Positions 34,814-44,373 are shown, counted from the stretch's first letter. The stretch: 64,000 bases of DNA from Nostoc sp. MS1 (GCF_019976755.1 NZ_AP023441.1:1550001-1614000), one strand, 5' to 3'. Program-made: numbers and translations. The notes: generated by a model from the letters alone, not told the origin.

Positions 34814-35605
34814 TTATTGCGCAGCTTTTAAATTTTCAGCACCTTGAGTAACCTTAGCCGAGTCGATGCGATCGCCTTGCTGAATTTTGTTCACTACGTC
34901 AAAGCCTTGAGTAACTTGACCAAATACAGCATAGTTACCGTCGAGGAAGCCTAAATCAGCTAAAGCAAAGTAAAACTGAGAAGAAGCAGAGTCTGGTTGT
35001 TGCGATCGCGCCATTGCTACCGCCCCTTGTTTATGTTGTAACTCAGGTGGTTTTGTTATACCAGCAGACTCGAATGTTTTGCTATAAATTGGGGTTGCTT
35101 CGCCTTTGGGTTTAATTTCCAAAGGAATACGGCGTTCAGTGTTGGTTTTTGGATCAACATAACCACCAGTTCCCCAAACTTGAGGAGAACTTTTAGGGTC
35201 TTTACTTTGAGGATCGCCGCCTTGGACTACGAAAGGTTGAGGCTGACGAACCACGCGATGAAAGACTGTACCGTCGTATACACCCTTTTGGACTAAATCA
35301 ACGAAATTGCCAGCTGTGATTGGGGCATTTGTACCGTCTACTTCGACAGTAATAGGCGACCCTTTAACAGTAATTACCACAGTAGCTTTGCCTTCGAGGC
35401 GTGGTAAAGAGTTTGTCATTCCCGGAGTACTCTCACTAGTGGTTTCAGAAACAGATGTTGCTTCAGTAGTAGTCGAAGTGGTTGTTGCCACTGCTGTAGA
35501 TGTTGGAGAAGCATTAGAACCCACCTCCTGAGCATTACAGCCTGCCAACATCAGGGAACCGATAAGCAAAAACGCAACCAAGAATTGTGAAAATTTTAAC
35601 CGCAT
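34814..35605 (-). CDS. Lipoprotein peptidyl-prolyl cis-trans isomerase (cyclophilin)
   Basis: A 263-residue cyclophilin started at ATG 35605. The signal sequence ends in the lipobox LMLAGC, so the mature protein is lipid-anchored. A Thr/Ser-rich spacer (about residues 30-65) leads to the cyclophilin domain: APITAGNFVDLVQKGVYDGT, VFHRVV, FVVQGGDP, GAVAMARSQQPDSASSQFYF and NYAVFGQVTQGFDVVNKI. The catalytic Arg (FHRV) and most cyclophilin core residues are there. It would assist folding at the cell envelope or thylakoid lumen side. It is in the same order as in Anabaena, between ycf4 and the ketoacyl synthase. Confidence 0.94.
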   Translation of the reverse strand: MRLKFSQFLVAFLLIGSLMLAGCNAQEVGSNASPTSTAVATTTSTTTEATSVSETTSESTPGMTNSLPRLEGKATVVITVKGSPITVEVDGTNAPITAGNFVDLVQKGVYDGTVFHRVVRQPQPFVVQGGDPQSKDPKSSPQVWGTGGYVDPKTNTERRIPLEIKPKGEATPIYSKTFESAGITKPPELQHKQGAVAMARSQQPDSASSQFYFALADLGFLDGNYAVFGQVTQGFDVVNKIQQGDRIDSAKVTQGAENLKAAQ

Positions 35606-35782
35606 TGTCAATTACTGACTCAACCAGAGTATATTAGCCTCTTTTGGGGAGTGCTGTTAGCGGTAGCTGGGCGTTCAGCCCGTGCTGAAAGAGATGGGGG
35701 AGTGGGGGAAGTAGGGGGAGATGGGGAAGACTTTACTTGGTATCTCTCTCATCTTCCTCATCCCCCTCACCCCTCATCTTTC

Positions 35783-36379
35783 CTAAAGCCCTTCCAAAGG
35801 TACTCCCAAGAACCGCGCTAACTGTGCGCCTTGAGTTTCTAGGTCTGACAAAGGTAACGGTTGACCGACTCTAGTTAAAGGTATATCTCGGCGACCTTTC
35901 ATTCGTAAGTAAAGGGCGCGGCGAGGGTTTAAACCTTCTTTAATATCTATCCTTACAGACTGTATATCTTGTATACGACTGTTAATTTCAATCTGGCGGT
36001 TTTTTCCAGGAAATCCCCAACGAAAAATTTTGATATAACCCGTTTCACGATTGAAATCGTTATAACCGCCGCCTACATCCCAAAGGATAACTAGCCACAG
36101 ATACAAGGCTAAAAGCAAGCCAGCCGTGCCATATAATCCCATTACCAACCCTTGGGGTACAAATACCAGTTGAGTTGGATCGGTAACTATGAGTAAATTA
36201 ACTTTTAGGTAACTAGATATACCCGCCAACAAAAAGCCAGTTGCCCCTAGTGTGACAATACTTGCCCACCAGTAGTTACTGAACCGACGAGAACCGAGAA
36301 CTTTTTGATGGAGGATGCTAGAAGCTGAACTATCACCATTAGGTGAATCGCCTTTGTTAACTGTTGTTGATGCCGTCAT
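35783..36379 (-). CDS. ycf4: Photosystem I assembly protein Ycf4
   Basis: Recognised from SRRFSNYWWASIVTLGATGF, VPQGLVMGLYGTAGLLLALY, IFRWGFPGKNR and LNPRRALYLRMKGRRDIPLT. Two transmembrane helices lie in the N-terminal third and a soluble domain follows. Ycf4 helps build photosystem I in the thylakoid membrane. ATG 36379 (MTASTTVNKGD) gives 198 residues, close to usual length; an upstream ATG at 36424 would add 15 residues (MADSKREE) without a recognisable ribosome site. It is divergent from psbD with more than 500 bp between. Confidence 0.95.
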   Translation of the reverse strand: MTASTTVNKGDSPNGDSSASSILHQKVLGSRRFSNYWWASIVTLGATGFLLAGISSYLKVNLLIVTDPTQLVFVPQGLVMGLYGTAGLLLALYLWLVILWDVGGGYNDFNRETGYIKIFRWGFPGKNRQIEINSRIQDIQSVRIDIKEGLNPRRALYLRMKGRRDIPLTRVGQPLPLSDLETQGAQLARFLGVPLEGL

Positions 36380-36920
36380 GGAAATATCTTGGCTCGTGAG
36401 TTCTTCCCTTTTAGAGTCTGCCATTTGAACAGGATGTCTTGCAAGCTGGTCATTGGTTATTAGTCATTAGTCCATAGTCAACAGTCCCTAGTCAAAAAGC
36501 AGGAGGCAAGAGTTAACAATTCTATCCTCCTATCTCCTCCATCTCCTCACTCCCAATTTCAAGATTTCTGAGAAAAGTTGTGTCAAATTGTAAAATTTCT
36601 GATATTGATAGTAAATAATTAGGTTCATAAGAAATACTTGATTCACTTGTGTGAATTAAGCAAAACCTCACCGAATGTGATAAGTTAAGAAGCATTAAGA
36701 TACCACAAGCTAGGTTACTAGATGATGGTACGTGTAAGGGCATAACCCTGAGAAATGCTGACTGTAATAGTTAGTAAGCTCTCAGGAACTCAGCAGTAAA
36801 AAAGCTACTGAGAATGTCAAAAAAAACGTTATTTCCTCGCGGTAGTAGCTCAAAGTCGGAAAAACCAACCAAAGCACTGCTTAACGACGTTGCAATTTTA
36901 GTAAAAGAGGATTTAGTTAA
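36380..36920. other. Intergenic region upstream of psbD, ~541 bp
   Basis: 36448-36495 contains degenerate heptamer repeats (CATTGGTTATTAGTCATTAGTCCATAGTC-type units). 36520-36545 is a short TCCTCC/TCCATCTCC tract. The 3' half is AT-rich and should hold the psbD promoter and leader. 36792-36812 can form a small stem (CAGTA...TACTG). GAGG at 36907-36910 is the psbD ribosome binding site, about ten bases before the ATG. No gene is seen; a minus-strand frame of 73 codons at 36522-36743 has no protein-like features. Confidence 0.5.
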
Positions 36921-37976
36921 ATGACCATCGCAGTAGGACGCGCCCCCAGTAGAGGGTGGTTTGACGTACTAGACGACTGGTTAAAGCGCGATCGCTTCGT
37001 ATTCGTAGGTTGGTCAGGAATATTATTATTCCCCTGCGCCTTCCTCGCATTAGGCGGTTGGCTAACCGGCACAACCTTCGTCACCTCCTGGTACACCCAC
37101 GGATTAGCATCCTCCTACCTAGAAGGAGCAAACTTCCTAACAGTGGCAGTATCCAGCCCCGCAGACAGCATGGGACATTCCCTGTTGTTGTTGTGGGGGC
37201 CAGAAGCCCAAGGTGACTTCACCCGTTGGTGTCAGCTAGGTGGTTTATGGACATTCGTAGCATTACACGGAGCCTTTGGCTTAATTGGCTTCATGCTACG
37301 TCAGTTTGAAATTGCGCGTCTAGTAGGTATCAGACCCTACAACGCCCTAGCATTCTCAGCACCCATCGCGGTATTCGTCAGCGTATTTTTGATGTACCCC
37401 TTGGGACAATCAAGCTGGTTCTTCGCACCCTCATTTGGTGTTGCTGCCATCTTCCGTTTCTTACTATTCCTCCAAGGCTTCCACAACTGGACACTCAACC
37501 CCTTCCACATGATGGGCGTAGCGGGTGTACTCGGTGGAGCGCTACTCTGTGCCATCCACGGTGCAACAGTAGAAAACACCCTATTTGAAGACGGCGAAGG
37601 GGCAAACACCTTCCGCGCCTTCAACCCCACCCAATCAGAAGAAACCTACTCAATGGTGACAGCTAACCGATTCTGGTCACAGATTTTCGGGATCGCTTTC
37701 TCCAACAAACGTTGGTTACACTTCTTCATGTTGTTCGTACCTGTAACAGGGTTATGGATGAGTGCTGTAGGTATTGTCGGTTTGGCATTGAACCTCCGGG
37801 CTTATGACTTCGTATCCCAAGAGTTACGTGCGGCAGAAGACCCAGAATTTGAAACCTTCTATACCAAGAACATTTTGCTGAACGAGGGTATCCGCGCTTG
37901 GATGGCTCCTCAAGACCAGCCTCACGAAAAATTTGTATTCCCCGAAGAGGTACTACCACGTGGTAACGCTCTCTAA
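36921..37976 (+). CDS. psbD: Photosystem II D2 protein
   Basis: A 351-residue D2 reaction-centre protein, recognised over its full length: MTIAVGRAPSRGWFDVLDDW at the N-terminus, FLRFLLFLQGFHNWTLNPFH-type helix D region with chlorophyll and iron-ligand His residues, and the C-terminal FVFPEEVLPRGNAL. With D1 it binds P680, pheophytin, QA and the non-haem iron in the thylakoid membrane. The start is ATG 36921 with GAGG ten bases upstream. Its last 17 bases are shared with psbC, so the two are co-transcribed. A second psbD copy, common in cyanobacteria, would lie elsewhere. Confidence 0.99.
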   Translation: MTIAVGRAPSRGWFDVLDDWLKRDRFVFVGWSGILLFPCAFLALGGWLTGTTFVTSWYTHGLASSYLEGANFLTVAVSSPADSMGHSLLLLWGPEAQGDFTRWCQLGGLWTFVALHGAFGLIGFMLRQFEIARLVGIRPYNALAFSAPIAVFVSVFLMYPLGQSSWFFAPSFGVAAIFRFLLFLQGFHNWTLNPFHMMGVAGVLGGALLCAIHGATVENTLFEDGEGANTFRAFNPTQSEETYSMVTANRFWSQIFGIAFSNKRWLHFFMLFVPVTGLWMSAVGIVGLALNLRAYDFVSQELRAAEDPEFETFYTKNILLNEGIRAWMAPQDQPHEKFVFPEEVLPRGNAL

Positions 37977-39339
37977 TACCTTAAGCGGCGGACGCGACCA
38001 AGAATCTTCCGGTTTTGCTTGGTGGTCTGGTAATGCTCGCTTAATTAACTTATCCGGTAAACTGCTGGGCGCTCACGTTGCTCACGCTGGCTTGATTGTA
38101 TTCTGGGCTGGGGCTATGACCCTGTTTGAAGTGGCTCACTTCATTCCAGAAAAACCAATGTACGAGCAAGGTCTAATTCTCCTACCTCACCTCGCTACCC
38201 TTGGTTGGGGTGTAGGTGCTGGTGGTGAAGTTATCGACACCTTCCCCTACTTCGTAGTTGGCGTACTTCACTTAATCTCATCTGCTGTACTTGGCTTTGG
38301 TGGTATTTACCACGCCGTTCGCGGCCCAGAAACCTTAGAAGAATATTCTTCCTTCTTTGGTTATGACTGGAAAGACAAGAACAAAATGACCAACATCATC
38401 GGCTTCCACCTAATCATCCTGGGATGCGGTGCGTTGCTGTTGGTATTGAAAGCAATGTTCTTTGGTGGTGTCTATGACACCTGGGCTCCTGGTGGTGGTG
38501 ATGTACGTGTAATTACCAACCCCACTTTGAACCCTGCTGTTATCTTCGGTTACTTGCTCAAAGCTCCCTTCGGTGGCGAAGGTTGGATTGTTAGCGTCAA
38601 TAACATGGAAGATGTTATCGGCGGTCACATTTGGGTTGCTTTACTTTGTATCTCTGGCGGTATCTGGCACATCCTCACCAAGCCTTTCGGTTGGGCGCGT
38701 CGTGCGTTCATCTGGTCTGGTGAAGCTTACCTCTCCTACAGCTTAGGCGCTTTGTCCTTGATGGGCTTTATCGCTTCTTGTATGGTTTGGTACAACAACA
38801 CCGTTTACCCCAGTGAATTTTTCGGTCCCACTGGCCCTGAAGCTTCTCAAGCTCAAGCTTTAACCTTCTTAATTCGTGACCAACGCTTAGGTGCTAACGT
38901 TGGTTCTGCTCAAGGCCCCACAGGTCTTGGTAAATACTTGATGCGCTCTCCTTCTGGTGAAATCATCTTCGGTGGTGAAACCATGCGCTTCTGGGACTTC
39001 CAAGGCCCTTGGTTAGAGCCTCTACGTGGTCCTAACGGTCTTGACCTAGATAAAATCAAGAACGATATTCAGCCTTGGCAAGCTCGTCGTGCTGCTGAAT
39101 ATATGACTCACGCTCCTCTGGGTTCTTTGAACTCTGTAGGTGGTGTGGCTACCGAAATTAACTCCTTTAACTACGTGTCTCCTCGTGCGTGGTTGGCTAC
39201 TTCTCACTTTGTGTTAGGCTTCTTCTTCTTAATTGGTCACTTGTGGCACGCTGGACGCGCTCGCGCTGCGGCTGGTGGTTTCGAGAAGGGTATCGACCGT
39301 GAGACTGAACCAGTATTGTTCATGAATGATCTTGACTAA
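37960..39339 (+). CDS. psbC: Photosystem II CP43 protein
   Basis: A 459-residue chlorophyll-binding core antenna. The start is GTG 37960 (GTG GTA ACG CTC TCT, giving VTLSNTLSGG), with GAGG at 37947-37950, inside the psbD frame. The overlap with psbD is 17 bp, as in chloroplasts and other cyanobacteria. Six transmembrane helices and the large lumenal loop E are present, including GGETMRFWDFQGPWLEP with the GGETMRFW block whose Glu and Arg contact the manganese cluster. The C-terminus is EPVLFMNDLD. A strong terminator follows 42 bp after the stop. Confidence 0.99.
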   Translation: MVTLSNTLSGGRDQESSGFAWWSGNARLINLSGKLLGAHVAHAGLIVFWAGAMTLFEVAHFIPEKPMYEQGLILLPHLATLGWGVGAGGEVIDTFPYFVVGVLHLISSAVLGFGGIYHAVRGPETLEEYSSFFGYDWKDKNKMTNIIGFHLIILGCGALLLVLKAMFFGGVYDTWAPGGGDVRVITNPTLNPAVIFGYLLKAPFGGEGWIVSVNNMEDVIGGHIWVALLCISGGIWHILTKPFGWARRAFIWSGEAYLSYSLGALSLMGFIASCMVWYNNTVYPSEFFGPTGPEASQAQALTFLIRDQRLGANVGSAQGPTGLGKYLMRSPSGEIIFGGETMRFWDFQGPWLEPLRGPNGLDLDKIKNDIQPWQARRAAEYMTHAPLGSLNSVGGVATEINSFNYVSPRAWLATSHFVLGFFFLIGHLWHAGRARAAAGGFEKGIDRETEPVLFMNDLD

Positions 39340-39380
39340 GTTTCAAGTTTTCTTTCATCACTGACAATCAAACGCTTTTT

Positions 39381-39416
39381 AGGCTCTTGTGTAACAGCAA
39401 GAGCCTTTTTTTATTT
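39381..39416 (+). terminator. Rho-independent terminator of psbDC
   Basis: AGGCTCTTG (39381-39389), 8-nt loop, CAAGAGCCT (39398-39406): a perfect 9-bp stem followed by seven T and an AT-rich tail. It is 42 bp after the psbC stop codon. Confidence 0.92.
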
Positions 39417-39560
39417 GTAATAAACTTGAGTTCGACTTCTACACAAACTGAACCTCTGAAGGCAGGTTCAGACTTTGCTTGATTTAACTCATACCAAATT
39501 AAAAAAGAATACGACAGATATATGGGTAAGGACGTACAGATGTACATACCTACAGACAAT

Positions 39561-39590
39561 GAATGTGTTGCAAAGATTTTTTAAATCGAT
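39561..39590. repeat. Dispersed intergenic repeat, copy 1
   Basis: GAATGTGTTGCAAAGATTTT followed by TTAAATCGAT. The same 22-base core (to six T), then AATCG after one variable base, recurs at 52043-52070. Both copies are preceded by a CTAC-A-A-GA/TGAATG context. Copy 1 lies just 3' of a TPR gene on the other strand. Confidence 0.7.
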
Positions 39591-39591
39591 A

Positions 39592-40059
39592 TTAATTCGA
39601 TTTAGTTTCCATTTGCTCTAATAACCGAGCAATTTTTTTGGCTGTTTCTGGTTGACGCTGTTTTTGCAATAATTCTTGAGCTTGTTGCAAGTTAGTTTTA
39701 GCTTCTGCTTGTTTATCTTGCTCCATGAGAATAGTTGCTAATCGTAAATAACCTTGAGGGTTTTTGGGATTGCGGCTTATTACTTCTTGAAATAAATCAG
39801 TTGCTTCTGCAACTCTACCCTGTTCCCTTAAAGTATCCCCTAAAAATAAACGGACTACATCATTGGTAGAGTTGATAGCTATAACTCGTCGAAAAGCTGC
39901 TTCTGCACCTTGATAATCTTTTTGCTGATAAAGATTAATACCTTTTTGAAAGAAGTTAGATGTAATTAATGTTTTTACAGCAAAGTAAATTAGGAGGGTG
40001 ATACTAATTAAGACTGCTGTAGTCGCCAGAATATCTGTTAATTGGAAATTGTTGAGCAT
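39592..40059 (-). CDS. Membrane-anchored TPR protein
   Basis: A 155-residue protein with one N-terminal transmembrane helix (ILATTAVLISITLLIYFAVK) and about three TPR units from residue 35 on: GINLYQQKDYQGAEAAFRRV, LGDTLREQGRVAEATDLFQE and LRLATILMEQDKQAEAKTNL. TPRs mediate protein contacts; the anchored form suggests a scaffold at the cytoplasmic or thylakoid membrane. It lies 4 bp downstream of the homogentisate phytyltransferase gene on the same strand, so the two are likely co-transcribed. No catalytic domain is visible. Confidence 0.85.
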   Translation of the reverse strand: MLNNFQLTDILATTAVLISITLLIYFAVKTLITSNFFQKGINLYQQKDYQGAEAAFRRVIAINSTNDVVRLFLGDTLREQGRVAEATDLFQEVISRNPKNPQGYLRLATILMEQDKQAEAKTNLQQAQELLQKQRQPETAKKIARLLEQMETKSN

Positions 40060-40063
40060 GGTT

Positions 40064-41020
40064 TCAAGCTAAAAGACAAGCAATAGGAAACATTAAGTAT
40101 TCTAAGAAAAATAGTTTCCAGATGAATTGATAGAATTGAGCGATCGCAGTTTTATCATGTGTGTCTACAGCTAAACTCTGCATCCACATCCAACATAGAA
40201 CTATGAGATGAGAAATTACTAGGAATACCGAGTTAATCGCCCCTAAACGTAGCACCCCAATTATCACCATACCTAAATAACAAGCTGTTAGCACCCACAA
40301 CGCTAAATTAAATACAGCTTGTGGGCCTAGTTGAATGGTGAAAGTGGTGATATTGTAGAGGCGATCGCCTTCCATATCAGGGATATCTTTAAAGATGGCG
40401 ATCGCAAATGTAAATACCAATACAAATATAGTTAACACCCAAACAGATAAAGGAATTGACTGTTTGTTTTGCAGTAACCAACTAAAGTGTAAATACAACC
40501 CCAAATTAACAATAGTTCCTCTGACTGAAAAAATACACAAAGCAGCCCAGAAAGGAAACTGTTTTAATCTAATTGGTGGTAAAGAATAGGCTGTACCAAT
40601 TGCCAAGCTAATAGCTACCATACCAAACAAATATGGCCCATTTAACCAAGCAAGTGATAAGGCAATAATTCCGGTAAAGATAACAATTATTTGCCCCTGT
40701 TTGCGGCTAAATTCACCTGAAGCTAAAGGCAAATGTGGCTTATTAATTTTATCAATTTCTATGTCCTCTAATTGATTTAACCCCACAATATAAACATTGC
40801 CACACAGACAAGCAAGCCACGCGCCTAAAACAGAATTTATCTGAGTAATGGCGAACCCTGTCGAACTAACAGCAACAGAAATTAAATACAAACCCAAAAC
40901 ACTAAGACTCGTGCCGATAATAGTGTGTGGACGAGAAAATTTCCAAAAGGCATAAAGCCATTGAAAAGATGCTGGTGATGGTTTGCGTTGCAACTGACTT
41001 TTTTGAGAACTTTGGCTCAT
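40064..41020 (-). CDS. hpt: Homogentisate phytyltransferase
   Basis: A 318-residue UbiA-family prenyltransferase with about eight transmembrane helices, starting at ATG 41020 (MSQSSQ). The prenyl-diphosphate motif N-x3-D-x3-D is in GLNQLEDIEIDKINKPHLPL and the second Asp-rich motif is KDIPDMEGDRLYNI. WKFSRPHTIIGT and the LPPIRLKQFP block are typical of the tocopherol (HPT/VTE2) group. It joins homogentisate and phytyl diphosphate, the committed step of tocopherol synthesis, in the membrane. The methyltransferase gene 148 bp upstream on the same strand acts later in the same pathway, supporting the assignment. Confidence 0.92.
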   Translation of the reverse strand: MSQSSQKSQLQRKPSPASFQWLYAFWKFSRPHTIIGTSLSVLGLYLISVAVSSTGFAITQINSVLGAWLACLCGNVYIVGLNQLEDIEIDKINKPHLPLASGEFSRKQGQIIVIFTGIIALSLAWLNGPYLFGMVAISLAIGTAYSLPPIRLKQFPFWAALCIFSVRGTIVNLGLYLHFSWLLQNKQSIPLSVWVLTIFVLVFTFAIAIFKDIPDMEGDRLYNITTFTIQLGPQAVFNLALWVLTACYLGMVIIGVLRLGAINSVFLVISHLIVLCWMWMQSLAVDTHDKTAIAQFYQFIWKLFFLEYLMFPIACLLA

Positions 41021-41168
41021 GAGTAACTTATAAAATTCAAAATTCAAAACTTGTACTGAGCTTGTCGAAGTATTAAAATTAAGAGAGCGATATTTAGTCT
41101 AGATTCTCAATTTTGGCTTTCACAGAAATGAGAGAGGTAACGAGTATAATCGTACCTCTACCGTCTAC

Positions 41169-42011
41169 TTACTTGTTTCCGCACAATAAACCGAACCTAA
41201 TTAACCCACGCTCATAACCGCGACGCATCAAACCTAGCGATAGCGCTCCTTGGATAGTAGTCCAACCGGCACGTAATAACCCGATGATTGCTTGAGGAGT
41301 AAAAGCAGAATCAATAACTACATTCCAAAATGGGGCAACTGCCTGCGACCAGTCAGCAGTACGGATATTATTTAATGGTAGTTGCCGAGCTATGGCTTCA
41401 TACTCAGGTAAGGAAATTACATAAGGCAAGCAATACACTTGGTAAATATCTTGCAGATGCTTTTGTTCATCTGCTGTTAGAGGCTTTTCATCTATAGGGC
41501 GATGACACCATGTCACCATAATTAACGTACCACCAGGTTTGAGGACTCGATAACATTCCTGCATAAACCCGGTTTTATCTGGCATATGTTCGCCGCTTTC
41601 CAGCGACCAAACCAAGTCAAAAGAATTATCCTCAAAAGGCATTGCTTGGGCATTGGCGACTAGGAATTTACTTCTAGTACCTAGACCAGCTTCCTTAGCT
41701 CTTTCCGTGGCTCTAGCAGCTTGTACTGGACTCAAAGTAATTCCTGTAGCTTGAGCATGAAACTTTTCGGCTAAATACAGAGAACTACCCCCAATACCGC
41801 AGCCAACATCTAGTATATTTTCTGCCTCTTTCACTCCTGCCCAATTGAGCAATTCTTCGATCAAATCAATCTGTGCTTGACGACGGTTTTTTTGTTCAGT
41901 TCCTTCTGCACCGTAATATCCGTGGTGCATATGTTCGCCCCAAATCTCCTCCCACAACCCTGAAGAAGCGTCGTAAAATTTCTTAATTCTTTGGTAAAGG
42001 TTTACACTCAT
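41169..42011 (-). CDS. Tocopherol O-methyltransferase-type SAM methyltransferase
   Basis: A 280-residue class I methyltransferase. Motif I is ILDVGCGIGGSSLYLAEKF; SLESGEHMPDK and VLKPGGTLIMVTW follow. The N-terminal FYDASSGLWEEIWGEHMHHG is characteristic of gamma-tocopherol methyltransferases (VTE4). This cyanobacterial form has no transit peptide or membrane helix. It would convert gamma- to alpha-tocopherol with S-adenosylmethionine. The next gene downstream is homogentisate phytyltransferase, so two steps of the tocopherol pathway are side by side. A related quinol methyltransferase (MPBQ type) is the main alternative. Confidence 0.87.
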   Translation of the reverse strand: MSVNLYQRIKKFYDASSGLWEEIWGEHMHHGYYGAEGTEQKNRRQAQIDLIEELLNWAGVKEAENILDVGCGIGGSSLYLAEKFHAQATGITLSPVQAARATERAKEAGLGTRSKFLVANAQAMPFEDNSFDLVWSLESGEHMPDKTGFMQECYRVLKPGGTLIMVTWCHRPIDEKPLTADEQKHLQDIYQVYCLPYVISLPEYEAIARQLPLNNIRTADWSQAVAPFWNVVIDSAFTPQAIIGLLRAGWTTIQGALSLGLMRRGYERGLIRFGLLCGNK

Positions 42012-42213
42012 GAGAAAAGCGTGTTAAGACAAACTTAGACTAAAAAATATATTCGTAGGCTACCATGTGTGTTTTTAATTAGATAAGAAAGTTTTAGCTT
42101 TTCTAGGGGAAGATTAACATTATGGCTCCATTTGGTAACAGTTTATAGTTAAGTCCCTATGAGCCAGAGGATTTGATGATTTTGACTGTCAAGTAGGGAA
42201 TTTTGAATTACTT

Positions 42214-43548
42214 ATGACTGTTTCGCGCACAATTTGTCTGGGCTTTCTAGCTGTCATAGCAGTGGGGACTGTTTTATTAATGATGCCTTTCTCCACAAGC
42301 AGTGGTACATGGAATGACTTAATTGTGGCTTTGTTTACCTCAACATCAGCCGTTTGTGTAACTGGATTATCTGTAGTTGATCCTGGTACTTATTTTTCCT
42401 TTTGGGGACAGCTTTTTATTGCCCTGTTAGCTCAAATTGGTGGGTTAGGTTATATGACAACCACCACATTTCTAATTTTATTGATTGGTCGTAGATTTGA
42501 CTTACGTCAAAAAATAGCTATTCAGCAAGCTTTAGACCGCCCTGGAATGAGTGGTAGCGCCCAAGTTATCCGCTCAATTATTGCCACCACGTTAATTTTT
42601 GAAATTACTGGTGTATTTTTGCTATTGCCTGCATTTGTTCCTCAATATGGATGGAGCGAGGGATTATGGTTGGCAATTTTTCATAGTATTAATGCTTGGA
42701 ATAATGCAGGCTTTAGCTTGTTTAAAGATAATTTGATAAGCTATCAATCTTCCTTTTTAGTTGTCTTTACAATTACAGGACTAATTATCTTTGGGGGAAT
42801 TGGTTATCAAGTAATTTTAGAAGCTTATATTTGGTTGCGCGATCGCATTCGCCACAAAAAGGAAACTTTAATATTATCACTAGATTTTAAAGTAGCTACT
42901 AGTACAACAATAATACTATTAATACTTGGTACAATAACATTTTTTCTGATTGAAATTAGAAATCCTCAAACTTTTGGTTCATTAGGTTTAGTAGATCAGT
43001 TTTTAGTAGCTTGGTTTCAATCGGTAACTCCCCGAACTGCTGGTTTTAACACCATCGATATTGGCAAAATGACAACGGCTGGTTTATTTATCACAATTGC
43101 CCTCATGTTTATTGGTGCTAGTCCTGGCGGTACGGGAGGAGGCATGAAAACTACTACGCTAAGAGTTTTAACTAGCTGTACTAAAACGATTCTTCAAGGT
43201 AAAGAAGAAGTTTTATTGTATGAGCGTAAGATAGCAATTTCTCTTATATTAAAAGCTGTCGGTGTTTTAGTTGGTTCGATAACAACCGTCATTTTAGCTA
43301 CAATTTTAATATCTCTCACAGACCCAAAACTGGATTTTATCCAAATTCTCTTTGAAGTTGTTTCCGCCTTCGCTACTGTAGGTCTTTCCACAGGCATTAC
43401 AGCTAGTGTTTCTCCTGCTGCAAAACTAGTTTTAATTATCACCATGTATATAGGCAGAGTCGGAGTTTTATTACTCATGTCTGCTATATTAGGCGACCCG
43501 CGACCAACAAGAATCCACTATCCTGAAGAAAACTTACTTGTAGGCTAG
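42214..43548 (+). CDS. ktrB: Potassium uptake protein KtrB (TrkH/NtpJ family)
   Basis: A 444-residue K+/Na+ translocating subunit with four M1-P-M2 repeats. The filter glycines lie in STSAVCVTGLSV, INAWNNAGFSL, VTPRTAGFNT and SAFATVGLSTGIT. GASPGGTGGGMKTTTLRVL is the gating-loop region of Ktr proteins. It is located in the cytoplasmic membrane; in Synechocystis KtrB works with KtrA and KtrE in Na+-dependent K+ uptake during osmotic shock. ktrA follows 127 bp downstream. Upstream bases 42150-42200 contain CCCTA/TAGGG words that could pair as a leader stem. Confidence 0.94.
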   Translation: MTVSRTICLGFLAVIAVGTVLLMMPFSTSSGTWNDLIVALFTSTSAVCVTGLSVVDPGTYFSFWGQLFIALLAQIGGLGYMTTTTFLILLIGRRFDLRQKIAIQQALDRPGMSGSAQVIRSIIATTLIFEITGVFLLLPAFVPQYGWSEGLWLAIFHSINAWNNAGFSLFKDNLISYQSSFLVVFTITGLIIFGGIGYQVILEAYIWLRDRIRHKKETLILSLDFKVATSTTIILLILGTITFFLIEIRNPQTFGSLGLVDQFLVAWFQSVTPRTAGFNTIDIGKMTTAGLFITIALMFIGASPGGTGGGMKTTTLRVLTSCTKTILQGKEEVLLYERKIAISLILKAVGVLVGSITTVILATILISLTDPKLDFIQILFEVVSAFATVGLSTGITASVSPAAKLVLIITMYIGRVGVLLLMSAILGDPRPTRIHYPEENLLVG

Positions 43549-43675
43549 TTTTGAGATGAGAGATAAGGAGAATAACTTTGGATCAATGACCAATGACTAC
43601 TGATAAAATTTGAATTTAATGTAGTTTAAGAGCCTTTACTTTCAATACAAGTATTAATAATAAGGATTATTGACT

Positions 43676-44371
43676 GTGAATTTGTCATCGTTAGGGTTTT
43701 TTCGCAGTTTGCGCAAAGATAATAATCAATTTGCTGTCATTGGCTTGGGTCGTTTTGGTCGTTCTGTTTGTTCAACACTGCATAAATTAGGCTACCAAGT
43801 GTTAGCAACAGATATAGATGAAAGACGAGTATCCGCAGCTTTAACAGAAGAAATAGTTGGTCATGCGTTACAACTAGATTCAACTGAACCAGCAGCCCTT
43901 AAGGAAGCTGGTATGTTTGAATTTGATACAGTAATTGTGGCAATTGGTAACTATGTTCAAGAAAGCATAATTACTACTTTAAATGTCAAAGAAGCTGGTG
44001 TACCTCATGTAGTTGCTAAAGCTTCTAGTGAAGTTCACTACAAGCTATTAAAGCGAGTAGGTGCAGACCATGTAGTTTTTCCTGAATATGAAGCGGGTTG
44101 TGCGTTAGCACGTACACTGACAAAACCATCTATTCTTGATAGATTTGACCTCGACCCCGATAACAGTATCGTAGAATTAATCGTGCCAGATGAATTTCAC
44201 GGCAAAACAATTGCAGAGTTACAACTACGCAACCGTTACGGTTTGAATTTATTAGCTGTAAGTCAGGATGGCAAGTTTCAAATTAACCCTAGCCCTGGTA
44301 AACGTTTAGAACGTGGTTCAGCAATGGTAGTTATAGGCTGTAATAAAGATATTAATCGTCTGCCTATTTAA
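43676..44371 (+). CDS. ktrA: Potassium uptake regulatory subunit KtrA (RCK)
   Basis: A 231-residue RCK protein. The Rossmann fold starts FAVIGLGRFGRSVCSTLHKL (GxGxxG) with the ribose-binding Asp in ATDIDERR. An RCK_C domain follows from about residue 145 (SIVELIVPDEFHGKTIAELQ, GLNLLAVSQDG). It binds nucleotides (ATP/ADP/NAD(H)) and gates KtrB from the cytoplasm. The start is probably GTG 43676, since AAGGA at 43662-43666 is correctly spaced for it; a TTG at 43670 is too close to that site. It pairs with ktrB immediately upstream. Confidence 0.94.
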   Translation: MNLSSLGFFRSLRKDNNQFAVIGLGRFGRSVCSTLHKLGYQVLATDIDERRVSAALTEEIVGHALQLDSTEPAALKEAGMFEFDTVIVAIGNYVQESIITTLNVKEAGVPHVVAKASSEVHYKLLKRVGADHVVFPEYEAGCALARTLTKPSILDRFDLDPDNSIVELIVPDEFHGKTIAELQLRNRYGLNLLAVSQDGKFQINPSPGKRLERGSAMVVIGCNKDINRLPI

Positions 44372-44373
44372 AA

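Noticed and set aside
36522..36743. 73-codon minus-strand frame upstream of psbD
   Set aside because: Low-complexity start region, no conserved look, no ribosome binding site; overlaps the psbD leader.
37933..37959. TTG start 27 bp upstream as psbC start
   Set aside because: The conserved psbC start is GTG at 37960 with a GAGG site; the longer form would add residues absent from CP43.
42100..42213. Possible c-di-AMP riboswitch before ktrB
   Set aside because: Some pairing words (CCCTA/TAGGG) exist, but the conserved core sequences of that riboswitch were not found.
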